From: Actinacidiphila paucisporea
Lineage (GTDB): Bacteria > Actinomycetota > Actinomycetes > Streptomycetales > Streptomycetaceae
Assembly: GCF_900142575.1 (NCBI RefSeq)
Contig: NZ_FRBI01000025.1
Location: 52,622 to 116,621 of the forward strand
DNA: 64,000 nt
Direction: 5' to 3'
Shown piece after piece: positions 50,613 to 59,226 of this stretch. Both the position numbers and the translations under genes were made by a program. The notes beneath the pieces were generated by a model. The model made no database searches. It was given only the letters and a program-made list of their open reading frames with translations, and was not told where the DNA came from. The stretch's first letter is position 1. Each line of letters begins with the position of its first letter.

Positions 50613-51397
50613 ACGCGCCCATGCTGACGGTGGAAGCACTCTCGGTGGAGTACGCCCTGCCGGACGGCCCGCTGCGCGCGGTGGACGAGGTCTCCTTCAC
50701 GCTCGCGAGCGGCGAGGCCCTGGTGCTGCTGGGCGAGTCCGGCAGCGGCAAGTCGACGGTGGCGCGGGCCTGCCTCGGCATGGCCGGCCGCGGCGCCCGC
50801 ACCCGTGGGCGGGTGCTGCTGGACGGTGACGACCTGCTCACCGCCGACGAGCGGACGCTGTCGCGGATCCGCGGCCGCCGGATCGGCTACGTACCGCAGG
50901 ACCCGTCCGGATACCTGGACCCGCTGCGCCGGATCGGCCCCCAGATCGCCGGGATGCTGCGCCGGCACCGGGCCGCGGCCGGCCGGCGTGCCGCGGCGGC
51001 GGCCGTGCCGGGCCTGCTGGCGGCGGCCGGCGTCCCCGACCCGGAACGGGTGGCCCGCGCCTTCCCGCACGAACTGTCCGGCGGCCTGCGGCAGCGCGCG
51101 GCTGTCGCCCTGGCCGTCTCGTGCGGTCCGCGGCTGCTGGTGGCGGACGAGCCGACGACGGCACTGGACGCCCTGGTACGCGCCCAGGTGCTGGACCTGC
51201 TCCGGGCGCTGTGCGCGGAGCGGGACCTCGCGTTGCTCCTGGTCACCCACGACCTGGCCGCCGCCCACCGGATCGGCGGGCGGGTCGCCGTGCTGCGCGA
51301 CGGCCGGCTGGTCAGGACAGGACCGGCTGCGGAGGTCCTGGCCGGCTACCCGCACCCCGTGGACGTGCCGGCCGCCCGGCCCGGAGCACGCCGATGA
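50609..51397 (+). CDS. ABC transporter ATP-binding protein (DppD type)
   Basis: This 262-residue ATPase has Walker A GESGSGKSTVARACLG, Q-loop YVPQDPSGYLDPLRRIG, signature ELSGGLRQRAAVA, Walker B LLVADEPTTALDALV and switch LLVTHDLAAA. The C-terminal oligopeptide-transporter tail is short. The GTG overlaps the previous stop by 4 bp, and its own stop overlaps the next ATG. It hydrolyses ATP for the importer together with the second ATPase. Confidence 0.92.
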   Translation: MNAPMLTVEALSVEYALPDGPLRAVDEVSFTLASGEALVLLGESGSGKSTVARACLGMAGRGARTRGRVLLDGDDLLTADERTLSRIRGRRIGYVPQDPSGYLDPLRRIGPQIAGMLRRHRAAAGRRAAAAAVPGLLAAAGVPDPERVARAFPHELSGGLRQRAAVALAVSCGPRLLVADEPTTALDALVRAQVLDLLRALCAERDLALLLVTHDLAAAHRIGGRVAVLRDGRLVRTGPAAEVLAGYPHPVDVPAARPGARR

Positions 51398-52173
51398 CCG
51401 CGCCGCTGCTCGTACTCGACCAGGTCGTCAAACACCACCCGGGCGGACGGCTCGGGGTCGGCGGCGTCAGCATGACCGTCGCACCCGGTGAGACCGTGGG
51501 ACTGGTCGGCGAATCCGGCTCCGGCAAGTCCACCCTCGCGCGGCTGGCGCTGGGTCTGCTCGCCCCGGACTCCGGGACCGTGCGGTTCGCGGGCCTGGAC
51601 CCGTACCGGTGGCGCGGCCGGACCCGGCGCGCGGCCCGCGGGCGGCTGCAGTTCGTGCCCCAGCACCCGCGCGGTTCGCTCAATCCGGCCCTGCGGGCCG
51701 GGCGGGCGGTGGAGTTCGCTCTGCGTGCGCAGGGTGTTCCGCGCGCCGAGCGCGCCGAGCGCACCGCGGAACTCCTGCGGCAGGTCGGCCTCGACCCGGC
51801 GCTGGCCCGCCGCCACCCGCGTGAGCTGTCGGGCGGACAGGTGCAGCGGGTGGCCGTCGCCCGCGCCCTGGCGACCGGCCCCGACCTGCTGGTGTGCGAC
51901 GAGCCCACCTCGGCCCTGGACCCGCGGGCACAGGCGCAGGTGCTCGACCTGCTCGCCGGCCTGCGCGAACGCATGGGCTTGGCCTGCCTGTTCATCTCCC
52001 ACGACCTGGCGGTCGTGCGGAGCCTCGCGGACCGGGTCGTGGTGCTGCGCGACGGAGCGGTCGTCGAACAGGGCCCGGTCGAGGCCCTGTGGGCGCGGCC
52101 CGGCCACCCGTACACGCGGGCGCTGCTGGACGCGGCGGAACCGCTCGCGCCACCTCCTACCGCCCGCCCATGA
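51394..52173 (+). CDS. ABC transporter ATP-binding protein (DppF type)
   Basis: This 259-residue second ATPase has Walker A GESGSGKSTLARLALG, Q-loop FVPQHPRGSLNP (typical of DppF/OppF), signature ELSGGQVQRVAVA, Walker B LLVCDEPTSALDPRA and switch FISHDLAVV. GHPYTRALLDAAEPL begins the oligopeptide C-terminal extension, truncated here. The ATG overlaps the preceding stop (ATGA). A 154-bp low-complexity gap follows before the lipoprotein gene. Confidence 0.93.
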   Translation: MTAPLLVLDQVVKHHPGGRLGVGGVSMTVAPGETVGLVGESGSGKSTLARLALGLLAPDSGTVRFAGLDPYRWRGRTRRAARGRLQFVPQHPRGSLNPALRAGRAVEFALRAQGVPRAERAERTAELLRQVGLDPALARRHPRELSGGQVQRVAVARALATGPDLLVCDEPTSALDPRAQAQVLDLLAGLRERMGLACLFISHDLAVVRSLADRVVVLRDGAVVEQGPVEALWARPGHPYTRALLDAAEPLAPPPTARP

Positions 52174-52327
52174 CCACTCCCGTCCCGCCGTCCTGTTCCC
52201 CTACCCGGCCCACTGCACCATCCCGGCCCACCGCACCGCACCGCCCCGGCCCGGCATCGCGACCCACCGACATCAAGCTCCGCCCCACCGGCACCAAGCT
52301 CCGCCTCACCGACCGACAGGAACCACC

Positions 52328-53941
52328 ATGCCGATACGCCATCGCCTGTTCCGATCCACCGCGCTGACCTCCGCGGCCCTGCTGATGACGGCCGTCGCCG
52401 GATGCGGTTCGCACGCCGGCACCGGGCGGGCCGGCGGCGGTACTTCCGGCCACGGCGGCACGCTGGTCATCGGCGCGACCGGCAAACTGCCCAATCCCGA
52501 CACGATGATGGGCGGCGACGGCTTCGAGGGAAAGCGGCTGGTCGCCTTCCAGCTCTACGAGGGCCTGACCCGCTACGACCTGTCGAAGACCGACGGGCCG
52601 TCAAGGGTCACCGGCGCCCTGGCCACCTCCTGGACGGTCGCCCCCGACCACCGGACCTGGACGTTCACCCTGCGCAAGGGCGTCACCTTCCAGGACGGCA
52701 CGGCCTTCGACACCGCGGCGGTGATCTTCAACCTGGACCGCTACCTCAACCCGAAGAGCCCGTACTACACCACCGCCCTGGGCGCCGCCGCGAGCGAGTA
52801 CGCCGGAGACATCGCCGCGTACCGCGCCGCGGGCTCCGGCCGCGTCACCCTCGTCACCAAGGCGGCCAACGGGCACTTCCCCGAAGACCTGGCGCATGTC
52901 CTGATCGCCAGTCCCACCGCGCTGCGCAAGTCCGGGACGGCCCGGTTCGCCACCCACCCCGTGGGTACCGGGCCCTTCGCCTTCGTGTCGCAGACCACCG
53001 GCCAGCGGATCGAACTGGCCGCCAACAAGCGCTACTGGCGCGGCGCGCCGAAGCTGGACCGGCTGGTCATCGAGGCGATCCCGGACGCCGCCGCCCGCAC
53101 CGCCGCGCTGCGCTCGGGCCGGGTGAACTGGATCGAGTACCCCAACCCCGACGACATCGACAGCCTGAAGTCGGCCGGCGCGCAGATCGTCACCAACTCC
53201 TACGACCACCTCTGGTACTGGATCCTGGACACCGCGAAGGGCCCGTGGCGGGACGTCAGGGTGCGGCGGGCGGCCAACTACGCCATCGACCGGAAGGCCG
53301 TCGCCGAGTCCCTGCTGCACGGCACCGCCGACCCGGCGTACCAGGCGGCGCCCAGGGCCACCTTCGCCTACGACCCGAAGGGCGACACGTACACGCACGA
53401 CCCGGCCAAGGCCCGGCAGCTGCTGGCCGAGGCCGGCTACCCCAACGGTTTCAGCACCTCCGTGACCGTACCGACCGGCGGGTCGGGGAACCTGCTGCCG
53501 GTACCGATCACCGAGGCTCTGCAGCGGGACCTGGCGGACGTCGGCATCAAGGTGACCATCCGCACCACCGACTGGTCCACCCTGATCGGCGACGAGGCCA
53601 AGGGGACCGTCGCGCTCGGCTCGGACGCCATCGCCCAGTCCACCACGCTCTTCCAGTCCGAGGCACTGCTGCCGCTGTTCGTCGGCAGCGGAAGTCCCTT
53701 CTGGACCGGGCACTACGCCAACAAGAACGTCGACCGGCTGCTCGCCGCCGCGGCGGCCTCACCTGTCCTGGCCACTCGGCAGGACGACTACCGTCGCGCG
53801 CTCGCCCAGGTCACCGCCGACGCGCCCTGGCTGTTCGTGGTCAACGACCGCAACCCGCGTGCACTGGCCCCCGACGTGCACGGGCTGGTGCAGCCCCAGT
53901 CGTGGTTCCTCGACCTGACCACCGTACGGGTCGGCAAGTGA
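52328..53941 (+). CDS. Peptide/nickel-type ABC substrate-binding lipoprotein
   Basis: This 537-residue SBP_bac_5 protein has a lipoprotein signal with lipobox VAGC and Cys26. VAFQLYEGLTRYD, WTFTLRKGVTFQDGTAFD, HPVGTGPFAFVSQTTGQRI and VRRAANYAIDRKAVAESLLH are the family blocks. It binds a peptide, opine, metal chelate or similar solute outside the cell and feeds the DppB/C permeases. The oxidoreductase gene is coupled to it, so the ligand may be that enzyme's substrate. This is inference. Confidence 0.92.
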   Translation: MPIRHRLFRSTALTSAALLMTAVAGCGSHAGTGRAGGGTSGHGGTLVIGATGKLPNPDTMMGGDGFEGKRLVAFQLYEGLTRYDLSKTDGPSRVTGALATSWTVAPDHRTWTFTLRKGVTFQDGTAFDTAAVIFNLDRYLNPKSPYYTTALGAAASEYAGDIAAYRAAGSGRVTLVTKAANGHFPEDLAHVLIASPTALRKSGTARFATHPVGTGPFAFVSQTTGQRIELAANKRYWRGAPKLDRLVIEAIPDAAARTAALRSGRVNWIEYPNPDDIDSLKSAGAQIVTNSYDHLWYWILDTAKGPWRDVRVRRAANYAIDRKAVAESLLHGTADPAYQAAPRATFAYDPKGDTYTHDPAKARQLLAEAGYPNGFSTSVTVPTGGSGNLLPVPITEALQRDLADVGIKVTIRTTDWSTLIGDEAKGTVALGSDAIAQSTTLFQSEALLPLFVGSGSPFWTGHYANKNVDRLLAAAAASPVLATRQDDYRRALAQVTADAPWLFVVNDRNPRALAPDVHGLVQPQSWFLDLTTVRVGK

Positions 53942-54027
53942 ACGCCGGCCGGCCCACGGCGCCCGTGCCGTCCGTACCGCCCGCGCCGTCCACCTCTTCC
54001 GTACCGAAGCCCGCAGAAGGGACCCCC

Positions 54028-55032
54028 GTGCCGCTCGACGACTCCGGCAGTCGGCTGCGCTGGGGTGTCACCCTGCCGCTGCCCGGCCTGCCCCTGGGCG
54101 CCCACCGCTTCGTCGTCGAGGCCCTGCCGGGGCTCGGCTACGGCGACGTGTGGACCGCGGAGGGCGGCGGCACCGACGCCTTCACCCCGCTGGCCGCCAC
54201 CGCCGCCTGGTCCGACAGCCTGCGGATCGCCACCGGCATCGTGCCGGTGCACACCCGCGGTCCCGCCGTACTCGCGCAGACCGCCGCGACGCTGGCCCAA
54301 CTCGCCCCGGGCCGGGTGCTGCTGGGCCTCGGCGCGTCGGTCCCCGCCCATGTCACCGACATCAACGGCATCCCGTTCGACGAGCCGTACAAGCGCACCC
54401 GTGACGTGCTGCGGTTCGTCACCCGGGCGCTGCGCGGCGAGTACGTCGCCGGCGACTTCGACACCTTCTCCATCGCCGGCTACCGGCTGCCCGAGCCCCC
54501 CGCGGCACCGGTGAAGGTGATCCTGGGCGCGCTGCGGCCGGGCATGCTCCGGCTGGGCTTCACCGAAGGGGACGGCGCGATCACCAACCTGCTCTTCCCG
54601 CAGGACGTGCCCAAGGTGCTGGCGGCGGTGGGACCGCAGCCGCCCGGCAAGGAACTCGTGGTGAAGGTCTTCGTCTGCCCGACCGAGGACCGGGTGTACG
54701 CCCGGCGGGCCGCCCGCCCTTTCCTGGCCTGGATACTCAACCGCGAGCCGTACCGGAAGTTCCACGAGTGGCTGGGCCACGGCGAGCTGCTGCGGGACAG
54801 CCACGAACGCTGGGCGGCCGGCGACCGGGAGGGCGCCCAGCGCGCACTCCCGGACGAGGTGGTCGACGCCCTCTTCGTCAGCGGCTCCCCGGAGGAGTGC
54901 CGCGAGCGCATCCTGAGCTACCACCTGCCCGGGGTCACCACCGTGCAGCTCTACGTCTCCGCGACCCGGGAGATCCTCGCCTCCCCCGCAGCGCTGCTCG
55001 ACACCCTCGCCCGGCTGGGTCCCGGAGCCTGA
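54028..55032 (+). CDS. LLM-class F420-dependent oxidoreductase (Rv3093c-like)
   Basis: This protein of about 334 residues has the luciferase-like barrel: LRWGVTLPLPGLPLGAHRF, YGDVWTAEGGGTDAFTPLAA, GIVPVHTRGPAVLAQTAATL, APGRVLLGLGASVP and KVILGALRPGMLRLG. Members use F420 or FMN to oxidise or reduce diverse substrates. GTG 54028 follows AGAAGGGA and starts at the conserved region. The upstream in-frame GTG 53938 overlaps the lipoprotein stop and would add 30 Pro/Ser-rich residues. Its 3' end overlaps the convergent TetR gene by 82 bp. Confidence 0.88.
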   Translation: MPLDDSGSRLRWGVTLPLPGLPLGAHRFVVEALPGLGYGDVWTAEGGGTDAFTPLAATAAWSDSLRIATGIVPVHTRGPAVLAQTAATLAQLAPGRVLLGLGASVPAHVTDINGIPFDEPYKRTRDVLRFVTRALRGEYVAGDFDTFSIAGYRLPEPPAAPVKVILGALRPGMLRLGFTEGDGAITNLLFPQDVPKVLAAVGPQPPGKELVVKVFVCPTEDRVYARRAARPFLAWILNREPYRKFHEWLGHGELLRDSHERWAAGDREGAQRALPDEVVDALFVSGSPEECRERILSYHLPGVTTVQLYVSATREILASPAALLDTLARLGPGA

Positions 55033-55637
55033 ACGGGCGTGTCCAGGGCCGGCGCGATCACGGCGAAGGCCCGGTCCGTCAGCGTGGCGGGGTCCTCGGC
55101 GCCGTCGCTGTCGCTCAAGCGCTGGAGCACCGTGCCGTACGCCGTCAGCGCCATACCGGCGGCCAACTGCGGGTACAGATCCGTCTCCGGGTCCCGTTCC
55201 AACCGGTGGGCCAGCTCCTGGGCGAGTCCGTCGCGCCACTGCGCCTGGCGTTCCAGGAAGCGCGCGAGGAGGGGCGGCGTGCCGAGGATCAGCTGGACCA
55301 CGCGCAGTGCCCCGTCGGCGTGGCCTGCGCAGGCGTCGATGGAGACCCAGACGGCGTGGCGCAGCGCCACCGACGGCGGCTCATGCGCGGGGCGGCCCGC
55401 CAGCTCCGCGCGCATGCTGGCGCCCATCTCGGACAGGAACTGGATGACCACGTCCTCCTTGGACGCGAAGTACCGGAAGAACGTCCGCTTGGAGACACCG
55501 GCGGCCAGGACGATCTCGTCGATCGTGACCGCGTCGAACCCCTTCCGGGCCAGTAGCTTCAGCGCGGCGCCGGTCAGTTCGTCGGACACGAGCTGACGCT
55601 TGCGTTGGGCGAGGCTCAGTTCAGGGCGGAGGGGCAC
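54951..55637 (-). CDS. TetR-family transcriptional regulator
   Basis: This 228-residue regulator has an N-terminal helix-turn-helix (GFDAVTIDEIVLAAGVSKRT, FFRYFASKEDVV) and a helical ligand domain with an MftR-like C-terminal half. The last 25 residues are encoded opposite the oxidoreductase 3' end. It is divergent from the short-chain dehydrogenase and probably represses it and itself through the palindrome between them. Confidence 0.92.
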   Translation of the reverse strand: MPLRPELSLAQRKRQLVSDELTGAALKLLARKGFDAVTIDEIVLAAGVSKRTFFRYFASKEDVVIQFLSEMGASMRAELAGRPAHEPPSVALRHAVWVSIDACAGHADGALRVVQLILGTPPLLARFLERQAQWRDGLAQELAHRLERDPETDLYPQLAAGMALTAYGTVLQRLSDSDGAEDPATLTDRAFAVIAPALDTPVQAPGPSRARVSSSAAGEARISRVAET

Positions 55638-55678
55638 CTTTCCAGCGTACAGACCTCGCTACAGATAATGCCCTCGGT

Positions 55679-55710
55679 GGCACTAAGTAGCTCCCTTGAC
55701 ACTTAATGCC
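55679..55710. promoter_or_regulatory. Probable TetR operator and SDR promoter
   Basis: GGCACTAAGT (55679-55688) and ACTTAATGCC (55701-55710) form an inverted repeat with one mismatch and a 12-bp spacer. TTGACA (55696-55701) lies at the inner edge of the right arm, about 30 bp before the SDR ATG. The AT-rich composition and position fit a repressor site controlling both divergent genes. Confidence 0.55.
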
Positions 55711-55731
55711 ATGTCGGGCAACTTATGTCGC

Positions 55732-56667
55732 ATGAGCAATCAGGAGCGCTGGACCACCGCGGAGATCCCCGATCAGAGCAAGCGCGTCTTCCTCGTCACC
55801 GGGGCCAACAGCGGTCTCGGCCTCGCCACCACGCGGGCGCTAGCGCGCAAGGGCGCGAAGGTGATCATGGCCGTGCGCGACGAGGCCAAGGGGCGCCGGG
55901 CGGTCGCGCAGCTCACCGCCGAGCACCCGGGCGCCGATCTTGAGGTGCGCCGCCTCGACCTGGCGGACCTGGACTCGGTGCGCGCCTTCGCCGGACAACT
56001 GCGCGCCGAACGCCCCCGCCTGGACGTACTCGTCAACAACGCCGGCCTGATGGCACCGCCGCGGACGCTCAGCCCTCAAGGGCACGAGGTGCAGTTCGCG
56101 GCCAACCACCTCGGCCACTTCGCGCTCACCGGCCTGCTGCTGGACCTGCTGGAGGCGGGTGACGACCCGCGCGTGGTCACGGTCAGCTCGTCCAACCACC
56201 GGCAGGGGAAGATCTTCTTCGACGACATCTCCGGCGAGCGCAAGTACTCGCCCATGGGGTACTACAACCAGTCGAAGCTGGCCAACGCCGTCTTCGGCTG
56301 GCAGCTCCACCAGCGACTGACCACGGCCGGCAGCCCGGTGCGCAGCCTGCTGGCCCACCCCGGCTACACCTCCACCAACCTGCAGACCGGCGCGCCGGTC
56401 GCGATGGTGAAGTTCGTCTTCGGCCGCCTCCTCCTCCCGCTCGCCCAGTCCCCCGACCAGGGCGCGTTGACCACGCTCTACGCGGCGACCGCGGCCGATG
56501 TGCAGGGCGGGCAGTTCGTCGGCCCCGGCGGCATGGCCGAGTTGCGCGGCGCACCGACTCTGGTGAAGCTGGCTCCCAGGGGCGCCGACGCCGAGACCGG
56601 CCGCCGCCTGTGGGAGCTGTCGGAGGAACTGACCGGCGTGCGCTACGCCTTCCGCACCGCCGCCTGA
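55732..56667 (+). CDS. Short-chain dehydrogenase/reductase
   Basis: This 311-residue protein is similar to retinol dehydrogenase and protochlorophyllide-reductase-like SDRs. FLVTGANSGLGLATTRALA is the cofactor turn (TGxxxGxG), VLVNNAGLMAPP the NNAG motif, VTVSSSNH the catalytic Ser and YYNQSKLANAVF the Tyr-x-x-x-Lys pair. NADP preference is suggested by AVRDEAKGRR. The substrate is unknown. ATG 55732 is used; an upstream in-frame ATG at 55696 would lie in the operator. Confidence 0.92.
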   Translation: MSNQERWTTAEIPDQSKRVFLVTGANSGLGLATTRALARKGAKVIMAVRDEAKGRRAVAQLTAEHPGADLEVRRLDLADLDSVRAFAGQLRAERPRLDVLVNNAGLMAPPRTLSPQGHEVQFAANHLGHFALTGLLLDLLEAGDDPRVVTVSSSNHRQGKIFFDDISGERKYSPMGYYNQSKLANAVFGWQLHQRLTTAGSPVRSLLAHPGYTSTNLQTGAPVAMVKFVFGRLLLPLAQSPDQGALTTLYAATAADVQGGQFVGPGGMAELRGAPTLVKLAPRGADAETGRRLWELSEELTGVRYAFRTAA

Positions 56668-56883
56668 GCGACTGCGAGACGCGGTAGCCCTCGCGAGGAC
56701 GCGTGCGGCAGCCCCCGGCCGGACGCGCGCAGCCTCCTGGCGGCGCACCTCCACGCGCACGCCATTTCCCTCTGACAGGCCGGCCAGGAACTATTGTTAC
56801 CAAAGCATCTCGGGCTCGCGACACCGCCGCCGCGATGAGACCTTCTGTCAGATTTACCACCCTATTGCGAGAGGCTTCGCCAT

Positions 56884-56897
56884 GTGAGCTGGATCAC
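56884..56897. promoter_or_regulatory. Crp-consensus palindrome upstream of the P450
   Basis: GTGAGCTGGATCAC is a perfect GTGA-N6-TCAC site about 86 bp before the P450 start. The surrounding 56668-56982 is gene-free and has AT-rich patches unlike its neighbours; TTGTTA (56922-56927) with TTAAAT (56943-56948) is a weak promoter candidate with a short spacer. Confidence 0.4.
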
Positions 56898-56982
56898 TTT
56901 TGAGCGCCGCGCCGGGACTCCTTGTTAGGCTGCGAGAGCATTTTAAATGCCTGGCACCAAGGTGTTGAGAGGCGTGGGGGAC

Positions 56983-58200
56983 ATGCCAAACATAGATATC
57001 AGTACACTTCCGGCGTATCCGTTCATCGGTCCGGAGGACAATCCCTTCATCCCCGTCAAGAGTTCCGATCTGGAGCGACTCGACGGATCCGTCGGTAAAG
57101 TCCGGTTACCCTTCGGGGGCTGGGCCTGGCTGATCACCCGGCACGAGGACGTACGGCAGCTGCTGCGGCATCCGGGGTTCAGCTCCGACCAGTACCGGCC
57201 GGGATTTCCGGTACTGAACCCGATTCCACCCAAGCAGGATGACGCCTCGGGGCTGTTCATCTTCATGGACGGCGAGGCGCACGGCAGGCTGAGGCGGATG
57301 CTGACCGCCGAGTTCATGATCAAGAACATTCGGCGTATCGAGCCGCTGATCGAGGAGACGGTGATCGAGGCTCTGGAGCGCATGCGCTCCCTCGGCGCCC
57401 CCGCGGACCTGATGGCCGAGTTCGCCCTGCCCGTTCCGTCGATGACTGTCTGTCACCTGCTCGGGGTCCCGTACTCCGACCACGACTTCTTCCAGCACCA
57501 CAGCCGCGTGATCATGGACCGGAACTCCGGCCCGGCGCAGATCGAGGAGGCTCTGGGCGCCCTGGCGGGACTCATCGGGAAGCTGGCCGAGGCCAAGCGG
57601 ACCGCACCTGAGGACGACCTGCTCAGCCGGCTCATGATCGAGCGCGTGGTGCCCGGCGAACTGCGCATCGACGAACTCGTGAGCATGGCCATGCTTCTGC
57701 TGGTGGCGGGCCACGAGACGACCGCCAACATGATCGGGCTGTCCGCCCTCGTGCTCCTGGAGCACCCCGAACACCTCGCCGCCCTGCGGGAAAACCCCGA
57801 CCTGGCGCCGGGCATGGTCGAGGAGCTGCTGCGGTACCTCACGGTGGTGCGCACCGGGCTGCCTCGCCTCGCCCTGGAGGACGCGGAGATCGGGGGCCAG
57901 ACGATCCGCGCGGGCGAGGGCGTAGTGGCCATGCTGGCGATGTCCAACCGGGACGGCGTGGTCTTCCCCGAACCGGAGCAGTTCGACCCCGAACGGCGCG
58001 AGGCGCACCGGCACATGGCGTTCGGTTTCGGCCTCCACCAGTGCATCGGCCAGCCGCTGGCCCGGGCCGAGCTGCGGGTCGCGCTCGTCGAACTGGCCCG
58101 CCGCTTCCCCGGGCTGCGGTCCGAAACCGCCCTGGCCGACGTCCCGCAGCGCCCCATGGCGGTGACGTTCGGTGTGGCCGAGCTTCCGGTGACGTGGTGA
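56983..58200 (+). CDS. Cytochrome P450
   Basis: This 405-residue soluble actinobacterial P450 (CYP105/107-like) has the I-helix AGHETTAN with Thr246/Thr247 for O2 activation. The K-helix ExxR is in MVEELLRYL, and the heme loop FGFGLHQCIGQPLAR has Cys354 as iron ligand. FPEPEQFDPERREAHRHMAF is the PERF-like region. ATG 56983 follows AGGCGTGGGGG; an ATG at 56947 is an alternative. The ferredoxin gene starts 2 bp after its stop. It is probably a tailoring enzyme for the polyketide, hydroxylating or epoxidising it. Confidence 0.93.
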   Translation: MPNIDISTLPAYPFIGPEDNPFIPVKSSDLERLDGSVGKVRLPFGGWAWLITRHEDVRQLLRHPGFSSDQYRPGFPVLNPIPPKQDDASGLFIFMDGEAHGRLRRMLTAEFMIKNIRRIEPLIEETVIEALERMRSLGAPADLMAEFALPVPSMTVCHLLGVPYSDHDFFQHHSRVIMDRNSGPAQIEEALGALAGLIGKLAEAKRTAPEDDLLSRLMIERVVPGELRIDELVSMAMLLLVAGHETTANMIGLSALVLLEHPEHLAALRENPDLAPGMVEELLRYLTVVRTGLPRLALEDAEIGGQTIRAGEGVVAMLAMSNRDGVVFPEPEQFDPERREAHRHMAFGFGLHQCIGQPLARAELRVALVELARRFPGLRSETALADVPQRPMAVTFGVAELPVTW

Positions 58201-58202
58201 GC

Positions 58203-58412
58203 ATGCGCGTCACGGTGAACAGAGAGCTGTGCGTCGGTTCCGGGAACTGCGTGGCCACCCTCCAGGAGGTCTTCGACCAGGACGACAGGGACGGACTGGT
58301 GTGGCTGCGGGTGGCGGAGCCGCCGGAAAGCCTCCGAGAACTGGTCGAAAAGGCTGTGCAGTTGTGCCCTGTGGGTGCGATCGAAGCAGAGCGTCGCACA
58401 ACCGCACGTTGA
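58203..58412 (+). CDS. 3Fe-4S ferredoxin
   Basis: This 69-residue ferredoxin has CVGSGNC (C-x5-C) and distal LCPVGAI (C-P), the three-Cys pattern of the [3Fe-4S] ferredoxins that supply electrons to actinobacterial P450s. Position 2 of the classic four-Cys motif is Gly. ATG 58203 is chosen; GTG codons at 58194 and 58197 overlap the P450 end. Placement directly after the P450 makes it that enzyme's likely redox partner. Confidence 0.92.
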   Translation: MRVTVNRELCVGSGNCVATLQEVFDQDDRDGLVWLRVAEPPESLRELVEKAVQLCPVGAIEAERRTTAR

Positions 58413-58530
58413 CGGCATAACCCTCCGAGCAGTACACCGATTCTCGATTCTCGTCCGCCTTTCGCGCATGCGGTCAGCAATCGCGAGGACGGGGCATTCA
58501 CGAGGTCGTCGAGTGCGGTATCGACACGCC

Positions 58531-58571
58531 TCCGCCACCCCTGCGTGACGGCACGCGACAGGGGTGGCGGA
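58531..58571. terminator. Stem-loop between ferredoxin and regulator genes
   Basis: TCCGCCACCCCTG (58531-58543) and CAGGGGTGGCGGA (58559-58571) are a perfect 13-bp stem with a 15-base loop. It may end the P450/ferredoxin transcript. Because it lies only 22 bp before the regulator start it could instead be a leader structure or operator. Confidence 0.6.
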
Positions 58572-58593
58572 CAGATCAACGGGGGCTTCGTAA

Positions 58594-59226
58594 TTGAACA
58601 GTGAAATTCAGGCACGAGTTGTCGTGTGCGATCCGCACCCCTACGCACGTCTCGGGATACGTCGAGTACTCGAGCAGGACTCCGGACTCGTTGTGGTCGC
58701 GGAGGCGGGCGACATCGTCGAGCTCCTCACGGCGGTCGACTCCCACGAACCAGATGTCGTGGTATTGGAAGGGCGGTCACAGCTGGACCATGTGCAGGAG
58801 CTCACCGACATCGCCGCCGCCTTGGTCGTCCTCGGCGATGTGGACTCCACCACGCACTGGATTCGCTTCACCCAGGCGAAGGTGTACTCCCTCGTCCACT
58901 GCGACGACCCGGAGGAGGAACTGGTACAGGCGGTCCGCCGGGCGACCGACGGCACCGGCTACGTCTCCCCGGGCCTCAGCGGGGCGTTACTGAAGTTCAC
59001 CCGCGCCATACTGCCGCGCCACCTCTCGGCCGTGCCCATGGACGTCCCGCTGACCTCGCGGGAGTCCGAGGTGCTGCAACTGGTACGCAGGGGAATGGCC
59101 AACAAGGAGATCGCCCGCCGGCTCGGCCTGAGCGAGAAGACCATCAAATTCCACGTCTCCAACGTGCTCGCGAAGGCTCACATGGCCTCCCGGGCCCAGC
59201 TGATCGCCTCGGCCGCGGCCATGTGA
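58594..59226 (+). CDS. Atypical NarL/FixJ-type response regulator
   Basis: This 210-residue protein has an N-terminal receiver-like domain and a C-terminal LuxR helix-turn-helix (PLTSRESEVLQLVRRGMANK, EIARRLGLSEKTIKFHVSNV). In the receiver the phosphoacceptor site reads DVVVLEGRS: Glu59 replaces Asp. The conserved Lys segment reads VYSLVHCDDP with no Lys. One acidic-pocket Asp (Asp13) remains. It probably works without phosphorylation, perhaps binding a ligand. The start is TTG 58594. It lies between P450/ferredoxin and the PKS and is a candidate pathway regulator. Confidence 0.88.
   Translation: MNSEIQARVVVCDPHPYARLGIRRVLEQDSGLVVVAEAGDIVELLTAVDSHEPDVVVLEGRSQLDHVQELTDIAAALVVLGDVDSTTHWIRFTQAKVYSLVHCDDPEEELVQAVRRATDGTGYVSPGLSGALLKFTRAILPRHLSAVPMDVPLTSRESEVLQLVRRGMANKEIARRLGLSEKTIKFHVSNVLAKAHMASRAQLIASAAAM

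Noticed and set aside
52174..52327. Repeated CCACCG/CAAGCTCCGCC runs before the lipoprotein gene as a CRISPR-like or regulatory array
   Set aside because: Short degenerate repeats only, no regular spacing or spacers; looks like simple-sequence drift.
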